A stretch of DNA of 64,000 bases from Pristionchus mayeri (Eukaryota; Nematoda; Chromadorea; Rhabditida; Neodiplogasteridae), in assembly GCA_036245805.1 (NCBI GenBank), contig BTRK01000003.1, positions 14,114,464 through 14,178,463 on the forward strand. Reading direction: 5' to 3'. This document shows, in pieces, positions 32,751 to 43,938 of this stretch. The translations under genes and the position numbers were made by a program. The notes beneath the pieces are model-generated. The model was not told where the DNA came from. It worked only from the letters and a program-made list of their open reading frames with translations, and made no database searches. Position 1 is the stretch's first letter; the number at the start of each line of letters is the position of its first letter.

Positions 32751-35700
32751 TCATTTCCTGACATCCCATCCGGACATCCTTGCGCTATTGATTGAATGAT
32801 TGATTGCGCTCGCTCGCATATACGATGAGTAGCGCTCACTGGGCACCGGAAGCCCCGCCCACGCAGCGCCGAATGATGGCCCGACGTCATCTCGCCCCGC
32901 GCCGTAGCCGTAGCCGTAACCTCCACCGATGCTGCTTCCACCCTGAGAGTAGCACAGTATTAGGCACTAGGTCGGATGAAAAATATGACGTGGCAAACAT
33001 ATAATTGAGGCAGCGGCTTATCGTATTAGAACCGGTCATGAATTTGGTATACTTTATTTTTCGCCCTCTGTCGAGTTCTAAAATGACCAGTTCTAAAATG
33101 GAATAGCCCCGTGAGGCAGATCTCTCTAAAATGGAATAGCCCCGTGAGGCAGATCTCCAAGCCTTAGGACTAAGTGCCAGGCCTTAGGACTAAGTTCCAG
33201 GCCCTAGAACTAACCCCAAATGGTCCTCCTCCTCTGCCTCCCATTTCGCTCTCACGCGGCACTGCCAGTGACAAAGCCAGTGGCGAATCCTTGAGTCTGA
33301 AGTTGTTCGCACTGCAAAATGATTTTTTAAGTGTTTTTTTTTATTTTCAAAATTATAAATAAATAAACTGTGCGTAAGTCCTAGTTTTTTGGGAAAGCAT
33401 ATTACGATCTTCTCCTTACATGTACTATATCGCCGTTCGACCGGTCGAGAGGGTGCATATACCATGAAGAGACTATGAGCCGAATTTCGGCCATTAGTGA
33501 GACCGAAGGAATCCGAAAGAAAGTCCGAAAGAATTTTAATGCGCTTACGCGACAATCTGGCGGGCCATTTCACACGTGGAAAAGGTGACGAAGCCAAAGC
33601 CTCTGGACGGTCGAGGTAGGAAGCAATCGATGATGGTCGCATGGGGATTAATCTAAATCATTTTTTATATAAAATTTCGGCCAAATCATCACTAGTAGGG
33701 TCTTCATTTTCTCCTCATTTCCTTCGCTCTCTCTCTCTGCGCTCGATCTGTCGAGAGAAAGTGTGAGAAATGAGCAAAGAGTGCCCTAATTTCGAACACT
33801 AGGAAAGTGAGATTTTGGCAAATTATCGACGCTTTGATCCCACTATTACTCATTTCATTATTGTAATTTCAGAGGGAATTGATAAACACAATTTTTGTAA
33901 TGCGAACCTTCTTCGATTCCTCCTCGAAATAGGCTCTCAATTCGTCTTGGGTGGTCGTCACGTGAAGTCTGCCGACGAACACTTTGTTGGTGGTCTGAGA
34001 CGAAGGTAGCTGCGGATTGCGGAAGTTCTCGCTCTGAAAATTTAATTATCTCGAAAGTATTTCATCTTTTCTCAAGAATCGTTCGGATTGTTGCTTAATT
34101 AGACACTAAATAGTTCACAATGAATATTTTCCAATAGGCAGCAAATGTAAATTCGAAATTTACGGAGAAAGAAGGGTTTCGAAAAGAGGAAGGATTGACC
34201 AGAACTGAGTAAATAACTAACTCGGTCATCGGGGATCTTCACTTCGAGTCTTCTTCCGTCGATCTTGTGCATGATCGCACTGCTCAACACCTTATTCTGC
34301 TCTTCCAGAGTGCTCATGAGCACGAATCCGAATCCTTTCGATTGTCCTTCGTTGTTCATTTTAAGCTGCAAATTGATAATGATTTTGGATTGCGTCCAGA
34401 AGTGGAGGTTAATGGAGGTGTGGAGGGGTCTACCAATGGCCATCATTTTTATAAATTTTTTTATATAAATATGCTTCAACATCCGTTAACGAATGAGACG
34501 AGCGTTAGGCATAATTGTTTAACTTTGTAAAATTATGAACAGTTTCTGTAAATTCGCTAGGAATGGTTCTTGATCAGTCGTCTATAACGATGGCAAACTT
34601 ATCGTGACGTTCCTTCTCTAACTCATTCAATTAACTTCTCACCTCGGGCCTCTCCCCCCTCTCCCTCCACTCCCCTGCCCAACCTGAAACCTCTCACTCA
34701 CATCCGCTGAGACGACTTTTCCGAATTGCTCAAAGTGATTCCTAAACATCTCTGCGGTCGTGATATAGTTCAGACCGAGAACGATGAGTTCAACGGGTCT
34801 GTCATCGTATCTCTTCTGCTTGGACGCTCGCTCTTCCTCTTCTCCTCCATCGCCCTTTCGCTTTGCCTCTCCTCCCGAACCTGAACACTCCCCCTCTCCT
34901 CTCCCTCGAGTAGAGCTCGCAAATCTGCTAACCGTCTAGTCATTCAGTACACTCTCCGGTCCAACAATGAGAGTGTGGGAAATGACCAGGCAATTGCCCA
35001 GATTGCGACCTCTACACTAGAGATGGCTTCACATTGACTATCTTAATTTCGCGTGATCTTTCATTTGTCCCACCGGTGAAAATTCTCAAATAATGAAGAT
35101 AGTCAGTTCTTATGAAGCCATCCCTACTCTTTCCCTTCCCCTCCCTCATGTAGCATCACTCCCGGTCACTTCCTCAAACCGTCTCTCTTCTCTCTTCTCT
35201 CCTCTCTCTCTCTCTTCCTCTCAGGACACCACTCTCTCTCTCTGGTTAGTAAAATTCATGGGGAGTTCAATTTTCTTAGATGTACTGCAGGCTACCTACA
35301 TGAAACCTACTTCTAACACTCAGAACTGGGGTTTCTCACCTTTAGAGAATACGGCAGTGAAAGTCTTTCCTTCCCATCCATCAAGAGGAGGAAGGAATTT
35401 GGTTCCTGTAGCGTCCACCCTGGAAAATTTAATATTAATTGATTACACAAGCTGCCGCAAGTAAGTTTGTTCCCATTTGCGCATCATGGAAGCCGCGTGA
35501 CAAGTGTTAACAAAATGCGCGCCTTCCCGTCAGACTAGGTAGAGAGGTGTAATAGAGGGTCGCCTATGGGAATATATTAGTAAGCTCACATGATTGCTCT
35601 CGATGCGCCCGTCTTCGGGTTCTTGAACTTGAGTCCGTGAGAGCCCGGGAAGATGCTGGTGAGGGTGTTCAACCCCAGGGAGTTGTCCTCCTTGTTCACA

Positions 35701-37423
35701 GGCAGCTCCATCGGCTCTGCTCCTTCATCTTCTAGCACTACGACGTAGTCAGATACCTCGACCTGCAAGCATAAGTGATGTTTAGGTGACCAGAACGCCT
35801 AGCGGTATCATCTTCCACATGATACTTTGGTACTCAGGTAGTCCCGCGACTTGTGAGAGATTAAGGACCCAGCGGGAAAACGAGCCCCAATTTATTGGGG
35901 TGTCCGGAAAGTTCGTATAATTTTTTGTTTTTATTTTTTATTCAGTGCTTTACAATTCTCAGTGACCAATGTATGCCCCCTTCTTTCTCACTACTTCCCT
36001 CCAGCGATTGGGCAGGGTCTCGATTCCTCTCTTCCAGAATGCGGGTTTCTTCGAGACCGCCCAGTTCACGAAAGCCCTCACAACTTCATCTCGATTCTTG
36101 AACTTCTTTCCTTTGCAGAAGTCAGAGAGAGAGCGGAAGCAGTGGTAGTCGCATGAGGAGAGATCCGGGGAATACGGTGGATGGGGAATCCTCTCAATCT
36201 TCAGCTCGTCCATTTTCTTCTGGGTCATCTTCGCTCGATGTGGGCGAGCATTGTCCATCAGAAGAAGAATTTTGCCCTGGTTCAGGAGTCTGGGAGGGAC
36301 TCTGATCGCGACATCTTCCAGTTGTTCAGAGAAGAGGTCGGCATTGATGCTGGTGCCAGGGGCGAGGATCTCCCAGTAGATGGGACCGAGCAGAGAGAAG
36401 AAGAAGCAGAGGAGTTCCTTCTTTCCGTGCTCTTCCTTCTTCGGGACGGGCGTGGGCTTCTCATCTGCATCCACCCATTGCAGTCTCCTCACAGGGTTAT
36501 CGTACGTGATCCACTTCTCATCTGTAGCGATGATGGAATTGATCCATCGAATATTGGATCTACGATGGAGTAATTCCCGACAGACTTGAACACGATTTTT
36601 CAGCTGTTCGGGGGAGAGGTCATGGGGAATCACTTGTGGGAGTTTCGGCTTCTTCCCAGATCGATGGAGGATATCGGACACCGTTGATCTGGGAGTACCA
36701 GTATCCTTCTTCAACTCACGCACACTGGCCATGGGCTTGCGCTTCAGTGTGCGGAGAACGAGAGGCTGATCGAGGGAGGGAGGGCGTCCAGAGCGGGGTT
36801 GATCATCGAGACCAAACTCCCCTTTCTTGAAGCGGGAGAACCACTTATAGAAGAAGGGTATGGAGGGGGCGTCAGCTCCTTCCGACTGGGCCAGGGCAGA
36901 GTGGGCCTCCTTCACGGATCGGCCAAGACGGTAGTAATGAAGTAAAACTGCTCGGAGGTAGAGATGGGAGTCCATCACAATAATCAATGTAGCAACTAGG
37001 AGACTGATTAAATCCTCTCACTACTCAACGTCAGAATGATGCAATACATTGTTGACAAACAGATTGCGCAATCACTGCATTTGATCGCGAACTAACTTTT
37101 TTCCGAAGCATTATACGAACTTTCCGGACACCCCAATAGAATCAGATTTTGTTGTTATAACTGTCCAGTTTCCGATCGGTCACGACCTTCCATAGCTGGT
37201 CGGAGGGCCTATCTAACACTCTCCACTTCCACAAACCCCCTTAGTTCCCAGGTGCTTAAAGGTGAACAGTGTTCGAGAGATCAATATTATTGGAGAACAT
37301 ACAATGAGTAATTGCCCTACGGAGAACTATACAAACAATTTAGAAGCAGACCTTGGCCGGAGGCGCGTTGTGCTCTCCATTATCGACTTCCTTCTTCTCT
37401 CCGTTATCGGATGGCGACGACAT
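32751..37423 (-). CDS. tdp-1: TDP-43 / TDP-1 orthologue, RNA-binding protein, 9 exons, 383 aa
   Basis: Exons in coding order: 37423-37352, 35762-35590, 35419-35340, 34880-34702, 34365-34222, 34033-33908, 33652-33549, 33296-33215 and 32942-32751. Every junction is GT-AG and in phase, total 1152 nt. Residues about 27-108 match the TDP-43 N-terminal oligomerisation domain (DYVVVLEDEGAEPMELP; FPGSHGLKFKNP). A bipartite NLS follows (KRK at 115-117, KQKR at 129-132). RRM1 (about 139-211) has RNP2 LIVLGL and RNP1 KGFGFVLM. RRM2 (about 233-305) has VFVGRL and RGFGFVTF. The tail is short and begins Gly-rich (GGRGGGPFG; GGGYGYGYGAG). The family binds UG-rich RNA and controls splicing and dsRNA levels in the nucleus. 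Intron 1 contains a whole mariner, and a second mariner lies about 0.55 kb upstream of the ATG. The exon-1 donor (GTCTGC) is weak. The Asn/Gln-rich prion-like tail of vertebrate TDP-43 is absent. Confidence 0.93.
33699..33781. repeat. short hairpin repeat in a tdp-1 intron
   Basis: The left arm CATTTCCTTCGCTCTCTCTC pairs roughly with the right arm GAGAGAAAGTGTGAGAAATG. It has the same architecture as the family at 2659 and 3739. A related smaller hairpin lies in another tdp-1 intron at about 34940-34985. Confidence 0.55.
35895..37136 (-). mobile_element. complete mariner transposon in tdp-1 intron 1 (1242 bp)
   Basis: Ends TTGGGGTGTCCGGAAAGTTC and GAACTTTCCGGACACCCCAA are perfect inverted repeats over at least 20 bp, flanked by TA on both sides (35893-35894 and 37137-37138). 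It encodes an intact transposase on the minus strand, the same orientation as tdp-1. Near-identity to the copy at 37974 implies recent activity. Confidence 0.95.
35959..36987 (-). CDS. mariner transposase, apparently intact
   Basis: An uninterrupted 342-aa frame. An N-terminal helix-turn-helix region (AHSALAQSEGADAPSIPFFY, then WFSRFKKGEFGLDDQPRSGR) is followed by the linker-type second HTH and then the catalytic core: TDEKWITYD (first Asp), LLLMDNARPHRA (second Asp) and HPPYSPDLSSCDYHCF (third Asp). There are exactly 34 residues between the last two, the mariner D34D signature. The enzyme binds the terminal repeats and cuts and pastes at TA. The length fits the family (340-350 aa). The true start may be the second Met (MDSHLYLRA). 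No inactivating lesion is visible, so the copy could be active. Confidence 0.95.
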   Translation of the reverse strand: MIIVMDSHLYLRAVLLHYYRLGRSVKEAHSALAQSEGADAPSIPFFYKWFSRFKKGEFGLDDQPRSGRPPSLDQPLVLRTLKRKPMASVRELKKDTGTPRSTVSDILHRSGKKPKLPQVIPHDLSPEQLKNRVQVCRELLHRRSNIRWINSIIATDEKWITYDNPVRRLQWVDADEKPTPVPKKEEHGKKELLCFFFSLLGPIYWEILAPGTSINADLFSEQLEDVAIRVPPRLLNQGKILLLMDNARPHRAKMTQKKMDELKIERIPHPPYSPDLSSCDYHCFRSLSDFCKGKKFKNRDEVVRAFVNWAVSKKPAFWKRGIETLPNRWREVVRKKGAYIGH

Positions 37424-37973
37424 CTATAAACGATAAATTACAGAAAATACGAGCAAAACAGCACAAAATATTGCAAAAATACAAAGAAACATAGCAAATA
37501 TTGTTGAATAATCTCGAGAAGAGAAGAGTGTGCAACTGAATGGAAGAGAGGACGCTATCGACTAATAGCGCCAAACCAACTCCGCGTCAGTATGCATACA
37601 AACGCGCCAACCTATCGGACTTACCGTAATCTAGAATCTTGTGTCAGTATTAATATTATTTTTGTATTGCCTAAATATTGTTTATATAATAATTTTGTAT
37701 GTTTACAAAATTATTATTTTTTTTGTATATTTACAAAATCATAGTTAAGTCCGAAATAACACATCACCAAGACTTGCCAGAATCATTGCGAAAACTAGTT
37801 CAAAATTGGAATATTTATAAGGAAATCTCTTACTCAATACAAATATTCTTTCGGACTTTCTTTTGCGAGAGCTATGCCAGCGGGTCCGCTTTACGATAAC
37901 ATCGCACGTTGTCCCATCCCCCAACGCGTTCCCTGCCAGGGGGTCTTCTGCAGGATGTCAGGGAAGAGATGTA

Positions 37974-39138
37974 TTGGGGTGTCCGGAAAGTTCGTATAAT
38001 TTTTTGTATTTATTTTTTATTCAATGCTTTACAATTCTCAGTGACCAATGTATGCCCCCTTCTTTCTCACTACCTCCCTCCAGCGATTGGGCAAGGTCTC
38101 GATTCCTCTCTTCCAGAGTGCGGGTTTCTTCGAGACCGCCCAGTTCACGAAAGCCCTCACAACTTCATCTCAATTCTTGAACTTCTTTCCTTTGCAGAAG
38201 TCAGAGAGAGAGCGGAAGCAGTGGTAGTCGCATGGGGAGAGATCCGGGGAATACGGTGGATGGGGAATCCTCTCGATCTTCAGCTCGTCCATTTTATTCT
38301 GGGTCATCTTCGCTCGATGTGGGCGAGCATTGTCCATCAGAAGAAGAATTTTGCCCTGGTTCAGGAGTCTGGGAGGAACTCTGATCGCGACATCTTCCAG
38401 TTGTTCAGAGAAGAGGTCGGCATTGATGCTGGTGCCAGGGGCGAGGATCTCCCAGTAGATGGGACCGAGCACTGAGAAGAAGATGCAGAGGAGTTCCTTC
38501 TTTCCGTGCTCTTCCTTCTTCGGGACGGGCGTGGGCTTCTCATCTGCATCCACCCATTGCAGTCTCCTCACAGGGTTATCGTACGTGATCCACTTCTCAT
38601 CTGTAGCGATGATGGAATTGATCCATCGAATATTGGATCTACGATGGAGTAATTCCCGACAGACTTGAACACGATTTTTCAGCTGTTCGGGGGAGAGGTC
38701 ATGGGGAATCACTTGTGGGAGTTTCGGCTTCTTCCCAGATCGATGGAGGATATCGGACACCGTTGATCTGGGAGTACCAGTATCCTTCTTCAACTCACGC
38801 ACACTGGCCATGGGCTTGCGCTTCAGTGTGCGGAGAACGAGAGGCTGATCGAGGGAGGGAGGGCGTCCAGAGCGGGGTTGATCATCGAGACCAAACTCCC
38901 CTTTCTTGAAGCGGGAGAACCACTTATAGAAGAAGGGTATGGAGGGGGCGTCAGCTCCTTCCGACTGGGCCAGGGCAGAGTGGGCCTCCTTCACGGATCG
39001 GCCAAGACGGTAGTAATGAAGTAAAACTGCTCGGAGGTAGAGATGGGAGTCCATCACAATAATCAATGTAGCAACTAGGAGACTGATTAAATCCTCTCAC
39101 TACTCAACGTCAGAATGATGCAAAACATTGTTGACAAA
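37974..39138 (-). mobile_element. second mariner copy, right end lost
   Basis: The left end TTGGGGTGTCCGGAAAGTTC is intact with TA at 37972-37973. Sequence is almost identical to the copy at 35895 up to TTGTTGACAAA (39138), then becomes unrelated, so the other terminal repeat is missing and the copy cannot move as a unit. It lies in direct orientation about 0.84 kb from the first copy, upstream of tdp-1. Confidence 0.92.
38038..39066 (-). pseudogene. mariner transposase with nonsense codon
   Basis: Nearly identical to the transposase at 35959-36987. A C-to-T change in the coding strand turns the Arg codon after KGKKFKN into TGA (38170-38172), cutting the protein to 298 aa. All three catalytic Asp residues precede the stop (TDEKWI, MDNARPHRA, SPDLSPCDYH), but the C-terminal 44 residues are lost. 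Confidence 0.92.
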
Positions 39139-40000
39139 GATTAGCGGAACGTGTCTAGAATAGGAATTTCGGGTCGCCGTTTCTTCATTTCTCACATTTA
39201 CTCGGCATATCAATTGATGAGAGAGTGCTTAGAATGTATCGACTCGTGGTATCGCTTCTCGAACCCAAAACCTGTCCACAATCACCTCGCGAGATAAATC
39301 AATTTCTCCTCCTCCCCTTGTCAGACCATCCACTCCTCCTCAGTCGCTGGCCTAATCCGGCTGATTTTCCGTTTAAACAGTTATGAACGCACTTGAAACA
39401 TAACCGAAAATACCTGAAAATGCAGAAAAACAGCCCATTACCATCGCATCCCATTCCTAAGATTCATTGGATCTTTTTGGGAAATTGATGAGATTCATTC
39501 CACTCTATGCAAAATGAAGAGGGCCGGGATTTGAGAATCATTCCGCTCTTTCATTTTCGAACGCGGGCGGGCGGTCGAAAACGTCAACACTAGTCCACGG
39601 CTGCCTCTGATAAATTATCGTCGATCTTTATATTGAATAATTGCATTCAATTCACCACGATCAGTTGTTTATAATGTAAAGATACGATTCTGGATACAAA
39701 CCTCTTCGATTGGCAGTCACAAAATTTTTTGCAGCGTGAGATTATTCATCTCTATTTCAATCAAAGAGATATCGCTCAAAACGAAGAAACACTATCATCT
39801 CTCCCTCGTTCACGCCCTCTTTGCCTCTTCCCTTACTCATATTTGTGGACTGTCAGAAAGTGATCTCCTTTTCCTCTTTAAATGCCATCTTAGTCAAACT
39901 GAGTGATGAAGATGACGCGCTACTCTCGCTTCCATGCACTCTACTCTCAGAACATTGTAAATTCGTGTCAAGGAAACCTTCACATGAAAAGCCTCTCAGC
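39139..40000. other. intergenic; one short hairpin repeat
   Basis: Only a member of the hairpin repeat family at about 39178-39240 (TTCTTCATTTCTCACATTTA / GAGAGTGCTTAGAATG) is recognisable. No exon could be supported. Confidence 0.45.
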
Positions 40001-43000
40001 TTAAAACGCATTCTCTGTAACAGTGGGACAGTCGCCTATAGTAGATGGCACAATGCTTCAAAATGGTCGTATCGAGCTGTAACTTGGAGGAGGCAATGTA
40101 TATGAGTATTGAATACTTACACATAAAAAGTAGGTCAATAACTCAACTTTTTGACCTACCTACACAAACCAAAGATACCGCCACATGTTATATACCAGTC
40201 GAAAGAGCATCGAAAGTTGTGCATAAATCTCGCTTTTCATCGAGTTTCATTTATATTGACGTCCAGTGTGCATGAAAACGTCAATATTTTAAAGGTTTTT
40301 GATTTTTAAAGATGATATCATTTCCTATATCCAATTTTAGGACCAGTAGATGCGCCGTGAATTTTTACATAAGAGTACTGTTTTCAAGTTAAGTAATTCG
40401 TTCCTCCTAGTGGTCATATCATGCATTTTCTAACAAAAAAATCGTAGCATTGGTTCGAATCTCACAACTTTAAAATATGTTTCAGGGACTATTTAAAATG
40501 GTCTAATCGGTCAATTGTTAACTATTCACTGGAACATATCTAAAGCAATCCACCATCAACCAACTCTTTATCATTTCCCGTTTCGCTCCGGAAAGCGCGC
40601 GGTCAGACGCATATGATTTTCGTTAGAAAATGCATGATATGACCACTAGGAGGAACGAGTTTCTTGAATTGAAAATTATTTTCTTATGTAAAAATTCACC
40701 GCGCATCTACTTGTCATACAATTGGAAATAGGAAATGACATCTTTGCATCGATAAAAATCAAAAACCTTAAACATATTGAAGTTTTCATGCACAGAGGAC
40801 GTAAATTTACATGAATTCGATGAAAACCGAGTTGTTTGCATACATTTTGATGCTCTTTCGAATGATATATCAGGCCCCTCACGAGAGAATCGGGACAATG
40901 AGTTGACATTGAAAATATAAATGTTAGACTTTGATAGTATTTTATGACGGGGTGGGGCTGAGAATTGTTTCCTTGTTTGTTTTAACACCATTTCGTCTTG
41001 CAGCTGCAGCAGGCTGCTGCAAACTTGAGCTGCAGGGCAGTGGTTGTTGAGGTTTTCACCGATAAAAGTAGTGATATTTGTTATCAAAAGTGTTTCTACG
41101 GCTCAATGAACAATTTTGGCACTGATTGTTTAGTTCTCACTTTTGCGACCGTTGCAGCAGCAGCATTACATACCAGATTTTATTTTCCCATTCGAACACT
41201 AATTTTTCGCGCCACTCCAAACTTGCACATACCAGATTTTTTGTCGATTTTATCTCTGTGGTCCTGGTACATTCCCCACCCTGCGAAAACCTTGTAACGG
41301 GCCTACGGTTCACTCACAGTGGAACTGAACTGCCGAACCCCAGCCAGTTCGAGCCCCAGCCATGGCACACTAATGTTTTGCCAAGTAGTTGCATAGAAAA
41401 TTCAAGCTTAAAAGTGTTAAGGGTTATACAATTGAACTAAAATGATGGCAAAACATCAGTTTACCATGGCTGGGGTTCGAACTTGCGACTTGGACAGTTC
41501 AGTTCCACTGTGAGTAAACCGTGCAGCCCGTTACAAGGTTTTCGTAGGTTTGGGAATGCACCAGGACCACAGAGATAAAATCGACAAAAAATCTGGTAGG
41601 TGCAGAATTTCGAGCTCTACAAACTGGTGAAGTTTAGAGTGGTGCGATAAATCAGTGTTCGAAGGGGAAAATAATATCTGGTGTGTCATGCTTCTGCTGC
41701 AACGGTCGCAAAAGTGAGAACTAAACAATCAGTGCCAAAATCGTTCGTTGAATAACAGAAACACTTTTGAGAACAACTATCGCCACTTTTATCGGTGAAA
41801 ACTTCAATAATCGATGTCCCATGTCTCATCTTTGCAGCAGACTGCTGCAGCTGCAGCGCATGGGAAAAATCTGAAACTTCAGTTTTAGGTTAATCTAGTC
41901 AAGTACTAAATGGAAACATAATAATCAAAATTTTCGAAATTTCTAATGCAACTGAAAGTGTCGATTTGTCCCGATTTTCTCGTGAGTCGCCTGATATGAG
42001 TGACTATCTGAGAGAACTAACCTTGTGCCGTACAGCGAAAAATAAAGTACTGATTTTAAGATTTCCCTGGGGTTAACTTTTCGCTTAGATTTCGAAAATC
42101 GACCTTAGAAAGCCGTATTTCTGACCCCTCATTTCCGGTGTCGCGCTGTATCTGGGTGGTCGGTTTTTGTATCTTTTGAACGGATCATCCAAAGCCCATA
42201 AATGTATCGTAATTCTGAAAGATCTCGACGAGGTAAGCATTTTTGCTGTTGGAAGTGTGGGGCTAGCTCATCTGTGAAAAAAGTTAAGGCCTTTTCAAAT
42301 ATAATTTTTTCCGTCTTTTTGCCGTCCTGAAAAAAATTTTGGGAGGTGACGTTTTTTCATAATGCGCATTAGAATCGTCATGAAAAAGTACCTCTAGGGC
42401 CAACTTTTTAAAAAAAAAATCGTTCCCCGCGATGTTTCCTGAGCTTCGCAATATGCCGCAGTACAGATTCTCCGACAATTCAAACCAACAGCGTTCAACA
42501 GAAAAACACCACATTCACTCTCATTGAGTGTCATTGATGTTAATAGCTTATACTAAATATATTTTGTAGATTTTGAGCATCTGAAATCGTATCTAAGTGG
42601 ACATCAGCTTGATTGACGGTGGTTCAATTTGATTTTACCCTGTTGTACACTTTTTTTCATTTGTTTTGACAACGATATCTCAACAATCAAAAAAAGCAGG
42701 TAACATGGATTAAATATAATGCATTTATGATATTATAATTAATAATAATTTGTTTCGGAACCATTCCTGTACATTTCATTTTCAGAGAATCTGTACTGCG
42801 GCATATTGCGAGCATCAGGAAACATCGCGGGGGAACGAATTTTTTGAGAAAAGTTGGTCCTAGGGGTACTTTTTCATGACGATTCTAATGCGCATGATGA
42901 AAAAACGTCACCTCCAAAAATTTTTTTCAGGACGGCAAAAAGACGGAAAAAATTATATTTGAAAAGGCCTTAACTTTTTTCACAGATGAGCTAGCCCCAC

Positions 43001-43448
43001 ACTTCCAACAGCAAAAATGCTTATCTCGTCGAGATCTTTCAGAATTACTATATTATATGGTTTCGATGATCCGTTCAAAAGATACAAAAACCGACCACCC
43101 AGATACAGCGCGACACCGGAATTAAGGGGTCAGAGATACGGCTTTCTAAGGTCGATTTTCGAAATCTAAGCGAAAAGTTACCCCTATAGGGATCTTAAAA
43201 TCAGCACTTTATTTTGTTCTGTACGGCATATAGGTGAAATTGCTCAGTTCTCTCAGATAGTCAATCATATAACATGTAGCCGTATCTTTGATTTTTGAAG
43301 GTAGGTCAAAAAGTTGAGCTATTGACCTACTTTTTGCGTGGGAGTGTTCCCTACTCATATACATTACCTCCTCCAAGTTAAAGCTCGATACGATCATTTT
43401 GAAGCATTGTGCCACCCCTCTCCCATTCTTACAGAGAACGCGTTTTAC
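40001..43448. mobile_element. large nested foldback element 2 (about 3.4 kb)
   Basis: Outer arms TTAAAACGCATTCTCTGTAA at 40001 and TTACAGAGAACGCGTTTTA ending near 43448 invert each other and match foldback 1. They are followed inward by GTAGGTCAATAACTCAACTT against AGTTGAGCTATTGACCTAC. At least three inner palindromes are stacked inside: 40186-40880 (centre about 40530), 41001-41855 with CTGCAGCAGGCTGCTGC-rich ends, and 41998-43265 (related to the 29283-31285 palindrome). No coding frame is convincing. Confidence 0.75.
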
Positions 43449-43938
43449 AGGATGGATCTCGCTAATTCCCATCTGATTTCGAGAATTTTGTCTGAAGAGA
43501 AATCTATAGAGTGTGTCATCGTGATATATCCATCTCCCCTCGACTCTTCACCTTCGTATATTTTTGTTGTTTGGAATAAGTGGGCGAAGAGTCTTTATGG
43601 AGTCAGGATTTATATTTATAAAGATTCTTTGCTCAGTTATTGTTTATGCAAAACAACTGAATACTTTGTTCACTTCTTTTTCTTCAAACGTGAAAACTTT
43701 TGACAATGTTCGGAACAGAGGAACATGAATGGAACAAGATTGTTGTCTTTCATTGATTGATAACAAGTAAAGTGAGAGAAAGAACAAACGAGTAATGGGA
43801 CAATTGCGATTACTTGTCTTACCAACATATTTTATCACCTTGTGAGCGCAATTTTTTTTGAATTATTATAATATTACGCATTTAGCCGAATTCAAAACAT
43901 GGTAGACATTGTGTAATCTCCTAACTCGCCGGTAATAG
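43449..43938. other. no supported gene upstream of esterase A
   Basis: The signal-peptide exon expected for esterase A was not identified here. The stretch is mixed sequence with no recognisable domain. Confidence 0.4.

Noticed and set aside
35959..38475. Plus-strand frames within the mariner copies
   Set aside because: They are antisense shadows of the transposase, duplicated because the element is duplicated.
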